A stretch of 64,000 nt of DNA, from the NCBI GenBank assembly GCA_012932865.1, contig SAXG01000126.1, forward strand, positions 1-64,000, given 5' to 3'. The translations under genes and the position numbers were made by a program. Positions 24,949 through 35,665 of the stretch are shown piece by piece. This DNA comes from Amylostereum areolatum. Lineage: Eukaryota > Basidiomycota > Agaricomycetes > Russulales > Stereaceae. The notes below the pieces were generated by a model, which searched no databases, was not told the DNA's origin, and saw only the letters and a list, made by a program, of their open reading frames with translations. Within the stretch, counting starts at the first letter, position 1; each line of letters begins with the position of its first letter.

Positions 24949-25800
24949 ATGGCCATCAAGGGAGAGAGTATAAGAGTCCTCCCCGGTCCACGATTACACT
25001 CCGGAGTCCTCATCCTTCCCCCCTCTAAACCGCCCACCATAGAGTCCCCTCTCCCCTCCGACTTTACGACCCCCAGCGTTTCTTCGCTCACGCTCACGTT
25101 CTCCCCCTCCAGCTCTTGCTTTTCTGACATGACCCTCTACACCGAACTCTGGCTTACTTACCACCAAACCTCGCGCATCCACAAGCCCGCAACGGCCCAG
25201 CTCATCGAGCTCGAACACGCTGGACAGAGACTCGTCGACCTCGAGGATGTTTTGGAGCATGTTTTCGAACGTGGCTTTGTCGACGTCAAGCACAGGACAG
25301 TCTGCTGGTGGGAGCAGTTTGACGGGGCGAAGGTTGCTGCTGGTCGTGACGTGCAGGACTTGCTGTGTGCCGGTGTCGGTGACTGTCCCGAGCATGCATT
25401 ACGCCTTGTCATCGGTATGTCTACTTGAGCATCCTTGTTTCCTACCTGGCTAACTTGTAGTAGCCGACATGCCTCCCGCCCTTTGGGTTCGCTACATCTA
25501 CAAGCACACTCCCCGTGCACACGCCGCTACCCAACGCGTCAAGCTCACCGCACACCACGAACGGCTTGCCCATATCACGAACTTTGTCTTTGCTCAAGGA
25601 TATCTCCCGTCCAATGTTCGACCTTGCGTCTATTGGGAGGGAGTTGACGGCGGGCGCCTTGCGGAAAGTATGAATGTGCGCGAAGTACTTGCGGCCGGAG
25701 AGGGCATATCTGAAGAGAAGTCTCTACGCCTTGTCATTGGTATGCTCTTCTCTGCCTTCGCACTTACCAACCGCGCTGAGGCTCTTCTTTAGATCTTTGA
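24949..25800 (+). CDS. Unknown protein with two tandem copies of one domain
   Basis: Exons 24949-25414, 25464-25739 and 25793-25800 give 249 aa; the last exon adds only Asp-Leu-stop. I recognise no named family. The two long exons encode related domains. The first has ELWLTYHQT, VFERGFVDVKHRTVCWWEQFDG and ends in ALRLVI. The second has ALWVRYIYKHT, VFAQGYLPSNVRPCVYWEGVDG and ends in SLRLVI. Each is followed by a phase-1 intron placed right after RLVI with the same donor, GTATG. A duplicated exon-plus-intron unit explains this best. No signal peptide, membrane helix or catalytic motif is evident. The start is uncertain: ATG 24949 (MAIKGESIRV) is the first ATG in frame. Confidence 0.65.
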
Positions 25801-26341
25801 ACTGTAGCATTTGCTCCCTGCATCTGTACGAACTTCTCCGCCCCTGTCGTACTATGTAACCTTTACATATGCATAATGACATGCTCCTTGTTGTAATTGC
25901 CCCACCCAGATCCTATAGCCCTTTAGCTGATACTTAGGAACTCGGATATTAGACGCATTCCTCCCTTTTCGTGTGCTGAGTACTGTGCGCCGTGTGCGGC
26001 GTCCCATCGTGCGAGGGAATCACGTCAGCATCCATTTGATACGGTTGACTCTCGACTCGGGCGGTTGACTTGGTACTTTGCTCTATATAGCCCTACTCTC
26101 TAAATCCCTGGTGATTTTGGATGTAGGAGCCCCAAAATTCTTAGGTGACCATGTACTCCATCTTTATGACCGTTCCCACATGATGTCTCGTCCCAACCGT
26201 CATCTCTTAAATCTGGCCAGAGGCCCTACTCCCACCGCGGATTCTAGTCTAATTTCGCGGGCGAGGCGGGGGTCTTATTGAATCCTACTTCGATAATGGC
26301 TTTCCTTACTCAATGTACGCATCCTTGTGGACTTGGACGAA
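25801..26341. other. Intergenic
   Basis: No gene seen. ATG 26296 could mark a short first exon of the WD40 gene, but splicing it in did not give a clean frame. Confidence 0.4.
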
Positions 26342-28484
26342 ATGTATGTACTCACGCCCTTCCACAGGAAGCTGAGTGAGCACACATCCTGCGTTAATGC
26401 ACTGGCTTTCTCGAGAGGTGATGGTCGATGGATGGCAAGTGCTGGCGATGGTGAGTCGCAACTTTGCCCCCAAACCGACGCTATGAGGCTCATCTATCCA
26501 AAATTCTAGACCGGTGTGTTCGTTTGTGGGATCTTCATCGCGAGAATACTCCGGTCGCGTCCACGTTCAGCGGGCATAGCGTGCGTCAACTTCTTTTTAC
26601 CTCTACCCATAAGTATCTAAAGTCGATCTTGAATCAACAGGCCAACATATTCACGGTCGATTTTTCTGCTTCTAACAAATACCTCATCTCGTACGTATTC
26701 ACACATTCAACGTCCGAGGTTGCTTGTATCGATGTGTTCCGAACAGAGGCGCGTTGGACGACAGGGTCTTGAAGTACAACTTAGAGGTTGATTACGCTAG
26801 TCATGTTTCTGCAATGCCCAACGACGTGTTCGCACAACACTCCGTACGTCCTTCTCGTCTTGTAGGCGGGGCGCGATGTGTATCCTGATTGTGACGTCAT
26901 AAGGCTAGCATACGAGCAGTCTCATGCCATTCATTTGAAGATGAAGTCTTCCTCAGTGCTAGGTGAGGTCATCATGTCATTGTTCATTGTGATAATAGCA
27001 TCTGATATCGGCTCAGTGAGGACGGCTCTGTCGTATTGCATGACGGGCGTGCGGGCTCGAATCCCTCGCGAGCGCAGGCAACCCTTCAAGCGGACCAGGA
27101 AATGACGGATGTACAGTATCATCCTACAGCAGAACATCTATTCCTCACGAGTGATCAAGCAGGAAACGTCTGTCTTCGTGATACACGTCTAGCTTTTGGG
27201 CCTTTACGTCAAAGGACTCGCGATGGCGTTGTCCGTAAGGTGGGTTTATTGCAAGACGTTGCACTGCTTGACCTTGCTCAAGCATTCCACAGTACATCAC
27301 CACACTTACACGCAGCTCAAAAGGCATGGCCAGACCGGACGCGAGTAGTGTATGCTTCAATTCTGATGGTGGGCGTTCTCACCACCACTTACGTTCAAGA
27401 GCCGTTCTGACACCTGTTCAAAGGAACAAAGTTTGCGGTCACGTTCCTCGTCTGTAGATCTCATTTTTCGCATGCCTGCGAATGCTGACAGGCACCCAGC
27501 ACTACCTCCCTACTATCTACTCGGTGTCAGATCCGGTGCCCATCGCCACTTGTAGTGGGCGTAATTTTCCTGACGGGAACCCACCGCCATCAGGAGAAAG
27601 GACTTACAAGAACGCGACAACCGTGAAGGTACATCTCGCATATACCCCCTGAGCATCCCGCACCCAACTTACGTTCGGTGTTCGTGCAGCACGGCTCATT
27701 TGGTGGTCCAGGTGACGGGTATTATACTGCAGGTTCGGACGACTTCCGAGGGTACATTTGGAAGATCCCCCCTGCTTCTGCACTCGTGGAACAGAGGGAA
27801 ACAATCTCAGATATTGACTGGAATAGCGCTTCTGACCCAGGTGCTATTGGTATGCATCTACTTAACAGTGTCGGAGGGACATCTGACCTCGACGCATTAC
27901 CCCTAGCTTTTACGGACCCTCGTCATTCGAGCTCCATATATGTCCCTATGGAACTGTCCACGCCATTGTTCCATCTAAACGGTACTAGTAATCATTCATT
28001 TACCTCGACGGTACGCTCAATCCGCGCTGGCGCAATCAGGTCACCATTCAATCGTGAATACCGCGCTCATGCATCCAACTCTGCCGTTGATTGCAACCGC
28101 CGGGATCGAGCGGCACGTCGTTCTGCACAGTCCCACGGCGTCCGTGCCCTTTAGTGAAGGGGCTCTTAATCGCACCACGACGGAAATCCGCCATCTTCCT
28201 GTCACATCCGCTGGAGCACGCGCGCAAATGCGAAGGCTTCTGCTTGGTACGCCAGGTGCCGACCCGCACGACTCGGGCGAAGAGGAAGCCGCCATAATGC
28301 TTTTCGATGAGTGCGCCACTCTCTGCTGTCAATCTAACGATCGACCGTGTGCTGACATGGATGCGGAAAAAACAGGATCCTACGGACAGAGGGCGATGCA
28401 GATGTGTTTTCCTCGCATCCGTTTGTGTTCAGTGACTCTGAGTCAGATTCAGATAGGGATCCGCCGGATGAGTACGACACCTAA
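26342..28484 (+). CDS. WD40-repeat protein, DDB1-CUL4-associated factor type
   Basis: Intron-rich gene. Early exons give a typical first blade, RKLSEHTSCVNALAFSRGDG followed by MASAGD, and a second exon with CVRLWDLHREN. Next come a GH-anchored blade (ANIFTVDFSASNKYLIS), RVLKYNLEVD, SEDGSVVLHDGR, TDVQYHPTAEHLFLTSD and YYTAGSDDFRGYIWKIP. A last blade (IVNTALMHPTLPLIATAGIERHV) follows. The final splice (donor gtgcgc after FDE, acceptor aacag) yields EILRTEGDADVFSS and an acidic Ser-rich tail ending at TAA 28482-28484. The order of blades and the late blade before an acidic tail resemble DCAF5-like substrate receptors of CUL4 ligases; that functional call is inference. The start is the weakest part: ATG 26342 gives MYVLTPFHRKL directly before the first blade. 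Confidence 0.8.
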
Positions 28485-29413
28485 CCTTGCCTCTGAAATT
28501 TTGTCGTGTGCTCTTGTATGAGAACCCTCGTGTAATCCATCCCATAAATACGCCCAGAAAGTGCTACTGGCATCCTGCCAATCGTGATAGCCTGACTGAG
28601 ATTCAGAACCTAAACAACCCGCACAGAGGCACACGTGACCGTCCTTTTTTTTTTTTTTTTTTTTTGATTATACTGTGCCTGGTCAGGAACCTGGACGGCC
28701 TGGGTAGCTGGACAAAGGCATCTCACCGTTCACCTCCCCCTACCTCATCCACTCTTGTAGCTTCATAAATTACTTTTTGTATGGGATCTTAATAATATGA
28801 AGACCGGGGGACAAAAAATGTGCTGCATATTGAGATATTTGAGGGAGATCTCGTAGATCTGCAAAACCGGGCAAAACACAGTACCTCCAGTTTGAGCCCC
28901 CCACTGCACAGGGAGTTCACGAGTAATCTACGTCGGATTGACCGGGATTCAATCATATATTTTTTCTCTTGATTATGCATATTTTATCTCATTTTTGAAT
29001 CACCCATTGCAAAGGGTATACTCGGAATGTCCAGATACCCAGTCAAGCTTGAGTTTGGCCTCCTCCGGAAAGGTTTAAGTACTGTAATTGCTGCATGCCA
29101 CATTCCCTCTATTTTAGCTCACAGAAAGATACCTAAGATGTATGCCATGCAGAATGTATGTTGTAGAAGTCATGAGAATCAATGTCAAATATCTAGGATT
29201 TTCTGAAGCGTAGGGTGTCCAGCTTCCCGACCAGGCACAGTATTTGTATCCCGCATCAAGTACCTAAGACTAAATGCGGCAGTGGGTGTAGGTAGGTAGA
29301 GTAAAGTGGGATGTACGAGTAGGACAGTTGAGTATGCATCAGGAAAACTCCCGGTACTTGACAGTGACTTGGAGTACTTGGACAAGTCCCCCAAGTCCCC
29401 AAGTTCCCAGTAA
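28485..29413. other. Intergenic, start of the repeat island
   Basis: Contains a 21-bp poly-T at 28645-28665, possibly the tail of a reverse-oriented retrocopy, and AT-rich sequence. The right part (29337-29413) is an ACTTGG/CAAGT-rich repeat shared with 56100-56310. No gene recognised. Confidence 0.5.
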
Positions 29414-29418
29414 CATGT

Positions 29419-29882
29419 TGTCAGCAACGACTAGTGCAACAGCACCAAGTTACAGTTACGACACAGCTGACTAGAAGATGAGGACGACAGAGGGGAGCCG
29501 ATCAGACATGGCGACAGACGAGGGAAAGCAAGCAAAGTCGGTAGAATTGACTAGCTCGAGATAAGGAATATGTACAGCGAGAGCGAGCCTTATATACACA
29601 AGAGGAGAGAGACTTAGGTAAGCAACCAATACACAGCGATCAGTAAGCAGACCAAGTATAAGTAAGCAGTCGTATGTAAAAGAGCACAGCGTGAGTCAGT
29701 ATCGTACAGCATGAGTCAAGAGAAAGGAGTCAGACCCGGACCGAGATGAGTCACGTGGGTCCGGGCGGGATATAGATGAGCCGGGTCCGGGCCAAGGTGG
29801 AGCCGGACCGGTGATAAGTCGATAAGTCCTAAAGCGTGTAACCGATGTAAAGTAAAAAGAAAATTATAGACCGTTCATGACA
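29419..29882 (-). repeat. 3' LTR of chromovirus 1
   Basis: 464 bp, TGTCAGCAACG to GTTCATGACA, with inverted TGTCA/TGACA ends. It contains the pol stop codon and a TATA-like TTATATACA element. Confidence 0.95.
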
Positions 29883-32800
29883 TCACCCCTTCCTTAGATT
29901 CGACATCCTCGTCGTAATCAGATCCAGTTTCTTCCTCCGACAGGAGTTTCCAACGATTAAGGCGTGCAGGTTTCGGGGCACCCGGATGTTCACGGTGGAA
30001 GTCGTCAATGCGTTTCTTGGCATTCTGGAGATTGGTGAGAGGCTCCCAAGTATTGTCATTGTCTGTGTAGCCTTTCCATTTGACGAGGTACTTGAAGCCG
30101 CGACCAACCTTTTTGGAGTCTATAATCTTTTCGACCTCATAGACTTCCTCTCCTTGGACTAACTCTGGCGGTGGAGGTGTAGGTGCTTTCTGATTGTCAA
30201 AGGCGGGACCGTTGTGTGGAGATAGGAGGGACTCGTTGAAGACTGGATGTTTTCGTGACCAGGATGTAGGGAGGCGAAGCTTGTAAGCCGACGCTCCGAC
30301 TTTCTCCAGGATTTCGAAAGGACCAAAGCACTTGTCATCTAGCTTTTGCATAGGACGTGCCATTTTGATTACGGTTTGGCCATCTCTGGTCTTGGCTTCC
30401 AGCCAGACGAAGTCGCCAATTTTGTAATCTATTGGTTCGTCCTTCTTGCGATTGTAAAAGCGCTTTTGATCGTCCTGTGCTGCCTTTAGCGCAGAGCGGG
30501 CTTCCTCATAGATGTCTCGCATGCGTTGTGCAAACTCGTTCGCCGATGGGTTGTCTGTTTCACGTCGAGGGTTTGTCCCCAGGTAGAGTTCCCGACCATA
30601 GTTGGCAAAGTTGGGAGACATCCCAATCGAACTATGGACTATGTTGTTGAGCGCAGTCATGGCAAGTGGGAGGTAACGTGTCCAATTGTCCTGTCGTTGA
30701 TTGACGAAGATGCGAAGGTAGTTTTCCATGGTCATGTTGGAGCGTTCGGTCTGTCCGTCCGTCTGAGGGTGATACGCCGTGGACGGGTTCCCTTCAATGC
30801 CTAACAGTTGGAACAATGCCGTGGTGAATTTGGAGACAAACACGCTGCCACGGTCGCTGACGATCTTTCTAGGAATTCCATGATGGGGGACCACCTCACG
30901 TAGGTACTCGAAGGCGAGTTCGTCCTCCGTTAGGTCTTTGGTCGTGGCCCAGAATGCAACCTGCTTGGTACCCATGCAGTTCACATTGCAGATAGCGTCT
31001 TTTCCATCCGAGACTGGGAGCGGCATGACAAAGTCGATGGATACATGCTCCCAAGGCGCTTGTGGTGGGTCATGTGGGTGGAGTGGAGCGGCAATGCGAT
31101 CATGTCTAATCTTGGTACGTTGGCAGGTCTCACATCCTTCAACATATTTCCAGACATCGTCTCTAATGGCAGGCCACCAGTAGTTGCGCATGATGAGCTC
31201 ATGGGTCTTGTATCGTCCTGGATGACCGACAAGCGGGCTGTCATGATGAGCTTGGATGATGTCTGCACGGAGTCCTTTGTCTCTTGGGACATAGAGTCTG
31301 TGTTGCCAGGTGATCGTTCCATCTGCGTGTTCCAGCCATCCCTTCACTTTGAGTGCTAAGGCGCGTTCTACTGCATGGTCTCGGAGTAAGGTAGCCTCCT
31401 GAATCCGCTCAATGAAGACATTGTCAGGTCCATTGGTTATAATTCCTGCATGGTTGAGGGCGCGAAAGAGTTCTGGTTTCAGGAGTACAATGTTTTCATT
31501 GTCTTTCTCCCCCTTCTCAAGGCCCGCTAGTCGGGAAATAGCATCGGGTTTACCCATTGTTTTGCCAGGCTTGTGGAGTAGCGTACAATGATACTCTTGT
31601 AGCTCCGTTAACCATCGTGCTTGTCTCCGATTTAGCTTCTGTGCCTTGCGGAAGTACGTGAGATTGCGATGATCCGACCAGATTTCAAACTCCTGTCGTG
31701 CCCCCATGAGGTATTGTCTCCATTCCTCTAGCGCCGTCATGATAGCCAGTAATTCCTTGTCATAAATTTCATAGTTCCTCTCAGCTTCGCTGAGGGACTT
31801 TGAGAGGAAGGCGACCGGGTGCCATTTGCCATTGTCCTGTTGTTGCGAAAGTACCGCGCCCGTGGCATAGTCAGAGGAGTCCGCCTTGACACGGAACTGC
31901 CCATCGTCTGTAGGGATTGCTAGAACTGGCTGCGATGTTATACGTTGCTTGAGTTCCTCAAAAGCCTCCTGTTGTGGGGTGTCCCAGACCCATTCCGTCT
32001 TCCCAGTGAGTTTAGTCATTGGGTGAGCAATGCCGCTGAAGTCCTTGATAAAGCGACGGTAGAAGTTGCAAAAGCCCAAAAACGATTGAAGTTGTTTCTT
32101 CGTTTTGGGGGCTGGCCAATTGGTGATTGCCGCGACCTTTGCTGGATCCATGCGAACCCTTCCTCCGCCGACAATCATGCCCAGGTATTCGATTTCTGCC
32201 TTCTCAAACTCGCACTTTTCTGGCTTCAGATAGAGTTTGTTTTCTCGCAGGATCCGAAGGACCTCCTTGACTATCCGACGATGTTCTTCTAGCGTATGTG
32301 TGAAGATGAGGATGTCATCCAAATAGACGACCACGACTCCTTGATGGATCAAGTCTTTGAACAGGTCATTCATCATGGCTTGGAACGTAGACGGGGAGTT
32401 GGTGAGTCCAAAGAACATGACCGTAGGCTCGTAGAGACCTTTTTTCGTGCGGAATGCAGCTTTCCACTCGTCCCCTTCTTTAATCCGAACATTGTTGTAC
32501 CCCCATCGGACATCGAGCTTGGTAAAGTGCCGTGCTCCTTTAAGTTTGTCAACCAACTCTTGGATGAGCGGGAGCGGGTAACGGTTCTTTATTGTCATCT
32601 CATTGAGCTTTCGATAGTCCTGCACAGGACGTAGCGAGCCATCTTTTTTCTTGATGAAGAAGAATGGGGAGGCCATGGGTGATTTGGATGGTTGGATCCG
32701 GCCAGATCTCAGGTTCTCTTCTAAAAAGGCGTCCAGTTGCTTCTGCTCGTCCAATGTGAGGGGGTAAACTTTGCAATCGACCGGTTTGAAGTTAGGAGTG

Positions 32801-34050
32801 AGCTCAATGGCGTGGTCCCATGGGCGTCGCTCAGGGAGCTTGTCGAAGTCGTCTTTGTCAAAGATGTCCTTGAATTCGTGGTACGCCGTTGGGACTCGCT
32901 CAGAGAAGGTCTGTTCCTTTTTCTTAGCGTGCTCTTCAATTGCAATGTCCGATGCATGGGTCCGGATGTGGTATGTCGCTTTGTAGCCATCCCAGTCGAA
33001 GGCAAACAGCTGCTCGTCTTTTTCCATGTGGACTGGCTCTTCCTCCTCCTCTTCATCATCATCGATATTGAGGAGGGGAGGGGGACGAGAGCAGCTGATA
33101 GGGCATCGGTCAAATTCAATTGACCCGGATTTCCAGTCGATGTGAGGGTTGTGCTTCTTTAGCCACTCATGTCCAATGAAAAGGTCCGTATCTCCTAGAT
33201 TGGAGACCACCAGGTCAATGTTTTCTTCATGGTCTTGAATATTTAGGCGAAGTGTGACATATTCCGTGATGGGACCTCCTGTGTTGAGAGTGCCGTCTGC
33301 ATTTCGTACTGGGATTGGGCGAGCAGTCCGTCGCGTGGGGATGTGATTTTCCTGCACAAACTTCGTGTTGATACACGAGCCAGTGCAACCACTGTCCAGG
33401 AGTGCGAGAGCTTTGACAATGCGCTTGGAATTTACCACCAGTTGTGTGGGAATGACCGTTTGTTCCTTGGCGCTGGAGGAGCGTATGAACTGCATAGGAG
33501 TGGCGAGCTCTAGTAGAGCTTGACATGCTAACTCGTCTCCCATGCCAGTTATTTCCTTGATGGCTTCATAAGTAGCCTCGTCACGGCGTTGGTGGTGTGT
33601 CCAGATGCGAAGGATTGCAATCGCACTTTCGGGTTTGTCTTCCCTTAAGCGACGAAGCGTCCATTGAGCCGTTCCAGGTGCCATATAACATGATTTGGGC
33701 GCCGTGCCCCTTCCATCGCACGGCGTTGTCCCTGACTTCACAGGGTCCATATCCAAAACCGAGTCTGTATCCAAAGCCGTATCCAAAACTGAAGCCGAAA
33801 CCGAAGCCATATCCAAAGCCGAAGGCTCACAAATCGAAGCCTGAGTATCTAAAATAACAACGGGACGCGTGCCCGTACCGATAGAGTCCGTAAGAGAAGT
33901 CATAATGGGGATATCCCCCGTAGTAGTACAGTCCGAATCAACAATGCGCATATGTAAACGAGAACCAGGCCACCGAGGCGCCACAAAACCAGATGAGCGA
34001 GAGACAGAAACTTGGGCTTCAGATGCCGTGTACATCGTCAGCCCCCTCAA
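29875..34050 (-). CDS. pol: Chromovirus 1 Pol polyprotein
   Basis: One uninterrupted frame of 1391 codons. Domain order: aspartic protease (ALLDSGCTGSCIN), reverse transcriptase (PVQDYRKLNEMTIKNRYPLP and the catalytic VVYLDDILIF), RNase H (DHRNLTYF), integrase zinc finger (H-H-C-C, ending GCETCQRTK), integrase core (SIDFVMPLP, VSDRGSVF, TERSNMTMENY), a GPF module, and a C-terminal chromodomain (YEVEKIIDSKK, YLVKWKGYTDNDNTWEP). In the integrase core an expected VDRMG-like segment reads VNCMG, which would need two transitions. The frame begins at the -1 frameshift position 34050; the first ATG is at 34035. The stop lies 8 bp inside the 3' LTR, so the chromodomain tail overlaps the LTR. Chromodomains are thought to steer integration to heterochromatin. 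Confidence 0.95.
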   Translation of the reverse strand: MRGLTMYTASEAQVSVSRSSGFVAPRWPGSRLHMRIVDSDCTTTGDIPIMTSLTDSIGTGTRPVVILDTQASICEPSALDMASVSASVLDTALDTDSVLDMDPVKSGTTPCDGRGTAPKSCYMAPGTAQWTLRRLREDKPESAIAILRIWTHHQRRDEATYEAIKEITGMGDELACQALLELATPMQFIRSSSAKEQTVIPTQLVVNSKRIVKALALLDSGCTGSCINTKFVQENHIPTRRTARPIPVRNADGTLNTGGPITEYVTLRLNIQDHEENIDLVVSNLGDTDLFIGHEWLKKHNPHIDWKSGSIEFDRCPISCSRPPPLLNIDDDEEEEEEPVHMEKDEQLFAFDWDGYKATYHIRTHASDIAIEEHAKKKEQTFSERVPTAYHEFKDIFDKDDFDKLPERRPWDHAIELTPNFKPVDCKVYPLTLDEQKQLDAFLEENLRSGRIQPSKSPMASPFFFIKKKDGSLRPVQDYRKLNEMTIKNRYPLPLIQELVDKLKGARHFTKLDVRWGYNNVRIKEGDEWKAAFRTKKGLYEPTVMFFGLTNSPSTFQAMMNDLFKDLIHQGVVVVYLDDILIFTHTLEEHRRIVKEVLRILRENKLYLKPEKCEFEKAEIEYLGMIVGGGRVRMDPAKVAAITNWPAPKTKKQLQSFLGFCNFYRRFIKDFSGIAHPMTKLTGKTEWVWDTPQQEAFEELKQRITSQPVLAIPTDDGQFRVKADSSDYATGAVLSQQQDNGKWHPVAFLSKSLSEAERNYEIYDKELLAIMTALEEWRQYLMGARQEFEIWSDHRNLTYFRKAQKLNRRQARWLTELQEYHCTLLHKPGKTMGKPDAISRLAGLEKGEKDNENIVLLKPELFRALNHAGIITNGPDNVFIERIQEATLLRDHAVERALALKVKGWLEHADGTITWQHRLYVPRDKGLRADIIQAHHDSPLVGHPGRYKTHELIMRNYWWPAIRDDVWKYVEGCETCQRTKIRHDRIAAPLHPHDPPQAPWEHVSIDFVMPLPVSDGKDAICNVNCMGTKQVAFWATTKDLTEDELAFEYLREVVPHHGIPRKIVSDRGSVFVSKFTTALFQLLGIEGNPSTAYHPQTDGQTERSNMTMENYLRIFVNQRQDNWTRYLPLAMTALNNIVHSSIGMSPNFANYGRELYLGTNPRRETDNPSANEFAQRMRDIYEEARSALKAAQDDQKRFYNRKKDEPIDYKIGDFVWLEAKTRDGQTVIKMARPMQKLDDKCFGPFEILEKVGASAYKLRLPTSWSRKHPVFNESLLSPHNGPAFDNQKAPTPPPPELVQGEEVYEVEKIIDSKKVGRGFKYLVKWKGYTDNDNTWEPLTNLQNAKKRIDDFHREHPGAPKPARLNRWKLLSEEETGSDYDEDVESKEGVMS

Positions 34051-34056
34051 AAACCC
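34047..34056 (-). promoter_or_regulatory. Predicted -1 frameshift site at gag-pol junction, chromovirus 1
   Basis: On the minus strand GGGTTTT (34056-34050) is read G-GGT-TTT in the gag frame and is followed at once by the gag stop TGA (34049-34047). The pol frame is -1 relative to gag and opens exactly here. This matches the X-XXY-YYZ slippery rule; the downstream structure was not assessed. Confidence 0.65.
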
Positions 34057-35617
34057 TCCTTCTTCTCCTCCACCTTCGGCTGAGCTTGAAGCGCGTCCAT
34101 CACGCTTTTCCGATCTTCGGCCGACAGGCTCCTAGCCCAGGCGGTGGGTGTCTCGAACGTCTGTGCTCGAGCCTCCCGCTTTGGTGGTTCCGTGTACCGG
34201 TCCCTCCCCCACATGTCTCAGATGTTCTTCACGTCCACCCTGCAGTCCCGCACCTGGTGGCCATTCTGTCCGCAGCGGAAACATCGCCCCTTGATGTCGA
34301 CACGGTTGACGTCCATCGGCTGACCTTTGCCACCGTGCACCGTGCCGGTTCCATCGCGGCGCCATGGGACCTGCCCCCCTTGTTGCCCATTGGTCGATCC
34401 TTGTCCTTTGGGTTTTTGGTTCTGCACGGGTCCACTGCGCTGGGTCTTAAGGTCCTCCCGCTCCTGTCGTAGACCGTCGATCAGGATGATGCGCTCTTTG
34501 AGGTCCTCATATTTCTGAGGAACGTGACCGCTGTCGTAGATGGAGTCGATGGTCCGATAGTAGACGTTGTGTTTGAGCAGCTGCATGAGGTGGATAGGGT
34601 CCTGCGCCGTGGAGTATCCTGCCTTCCTTGCGAGTTGCTCGAACTTGGCGAAGTATTCATGGGCAGTGGTACCCTTCGTCTGTTTGAACCCGTCCAGTTC
34701 GACTGCGGCACGGTGCTGCTCATTGACGTCGGTGAAGGCCCCTTTGAGTGCTTTGTGGAAGTCCACCCAGGCGACCATGGCTCCATTGGCCAAGTGTGCA
34801 TCCTCATACTCGGCCTTCCAGGTGCGTGCTGCCTCCCCAGTCATGTAGGTGAGAATGAAGAGGACTTTGTCCTTGTCTGTCACGAGGTCATCCTCAGCGG
34901 CTCGCATGTATTCCTCGCACGACCTCATCCAGTCATTGAAGTCCTCTCGTTTCCCAGAGAAGCCTTCAGGAGTTTTCGCGTGGACTTTCTTTCGGGGGGG
35001 TCTGGCGGCGGCGGCGGCTGGGGCACTAACAGTGACCGCAGGGGGGTTGACGGTGATGGGGGGGGCCGTGACGTTGACGGTGGGGGGTGGCAGGTTGAGG
35101 GCAGCAACAAGCACGGCAGGGATGGCGACCCATTGGCCATTTACTTCCATGAGCCAGGCATCGTCGGTGCCGTTATTCATGTGTTGGATGGGAGAGCCAG
35201 TTTGGCCGATGACAATGTTCCATGTTCCACCGATTTCGGTGCAGTTGGCAAGTTCGGCGGGGAGAGGGGGTTGGGGGTCGGTGCGGATCCACTGGGCAGC
35301 CATGATTGGTTCGTCGAGGTCGGAGAAGTCTTCGTCGGTGACAGGCGGTAGGGCGGAGGCGGCGATGAGGTTGAAGTCGGCTTCAGTGAGGTCGTCTTGG
35401 CTTTCGTTGGCGAAGTACCAACTGATGCCACTTGTTTGGGTTGCTACGAAGGCGACTTCGACAGTGGTGTCTCCGAGTTGGACAAAGAAGTCGTTTCCTC
35501 GTTCAGTGAAGCCTAGAGGGAGGGGATATATGTAGCAGTTTTCGTCCTCAACGTCGGTGTCGGAGTCAGAACTGGAGTCGGAGCCGTTGAGTCCGAACGA
35601 GGGAATTGTTTATAAGT

Positions 35618-35665
35618 GGGTGAGGTCGATGACCTCTGGCTGGGTGAGGTCGATGACCTCTGGCT
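35618..35665 (-). repeat. 24-bp tandem repeat encoding two SUMO-interaction-like motifs
   Basis: Two perfect head-to-tail 24-bp units (35618-35641, 35642-35665) encode PEVIDLTQ and PEVIDLTH at the end of the pre-gag domain. VIDLT is the core of well-known SUMO-interacting motifs such as that of PIAS proteins. Confidence 0.7.

Noticed and set aside
34524..35535. Plus-strand frames of 228-275 codons opposite chromovirus 1 gag
   Set aside because: Antisense shadows of the gag coding sequence, which has the zinc knuckle and correct domain order.
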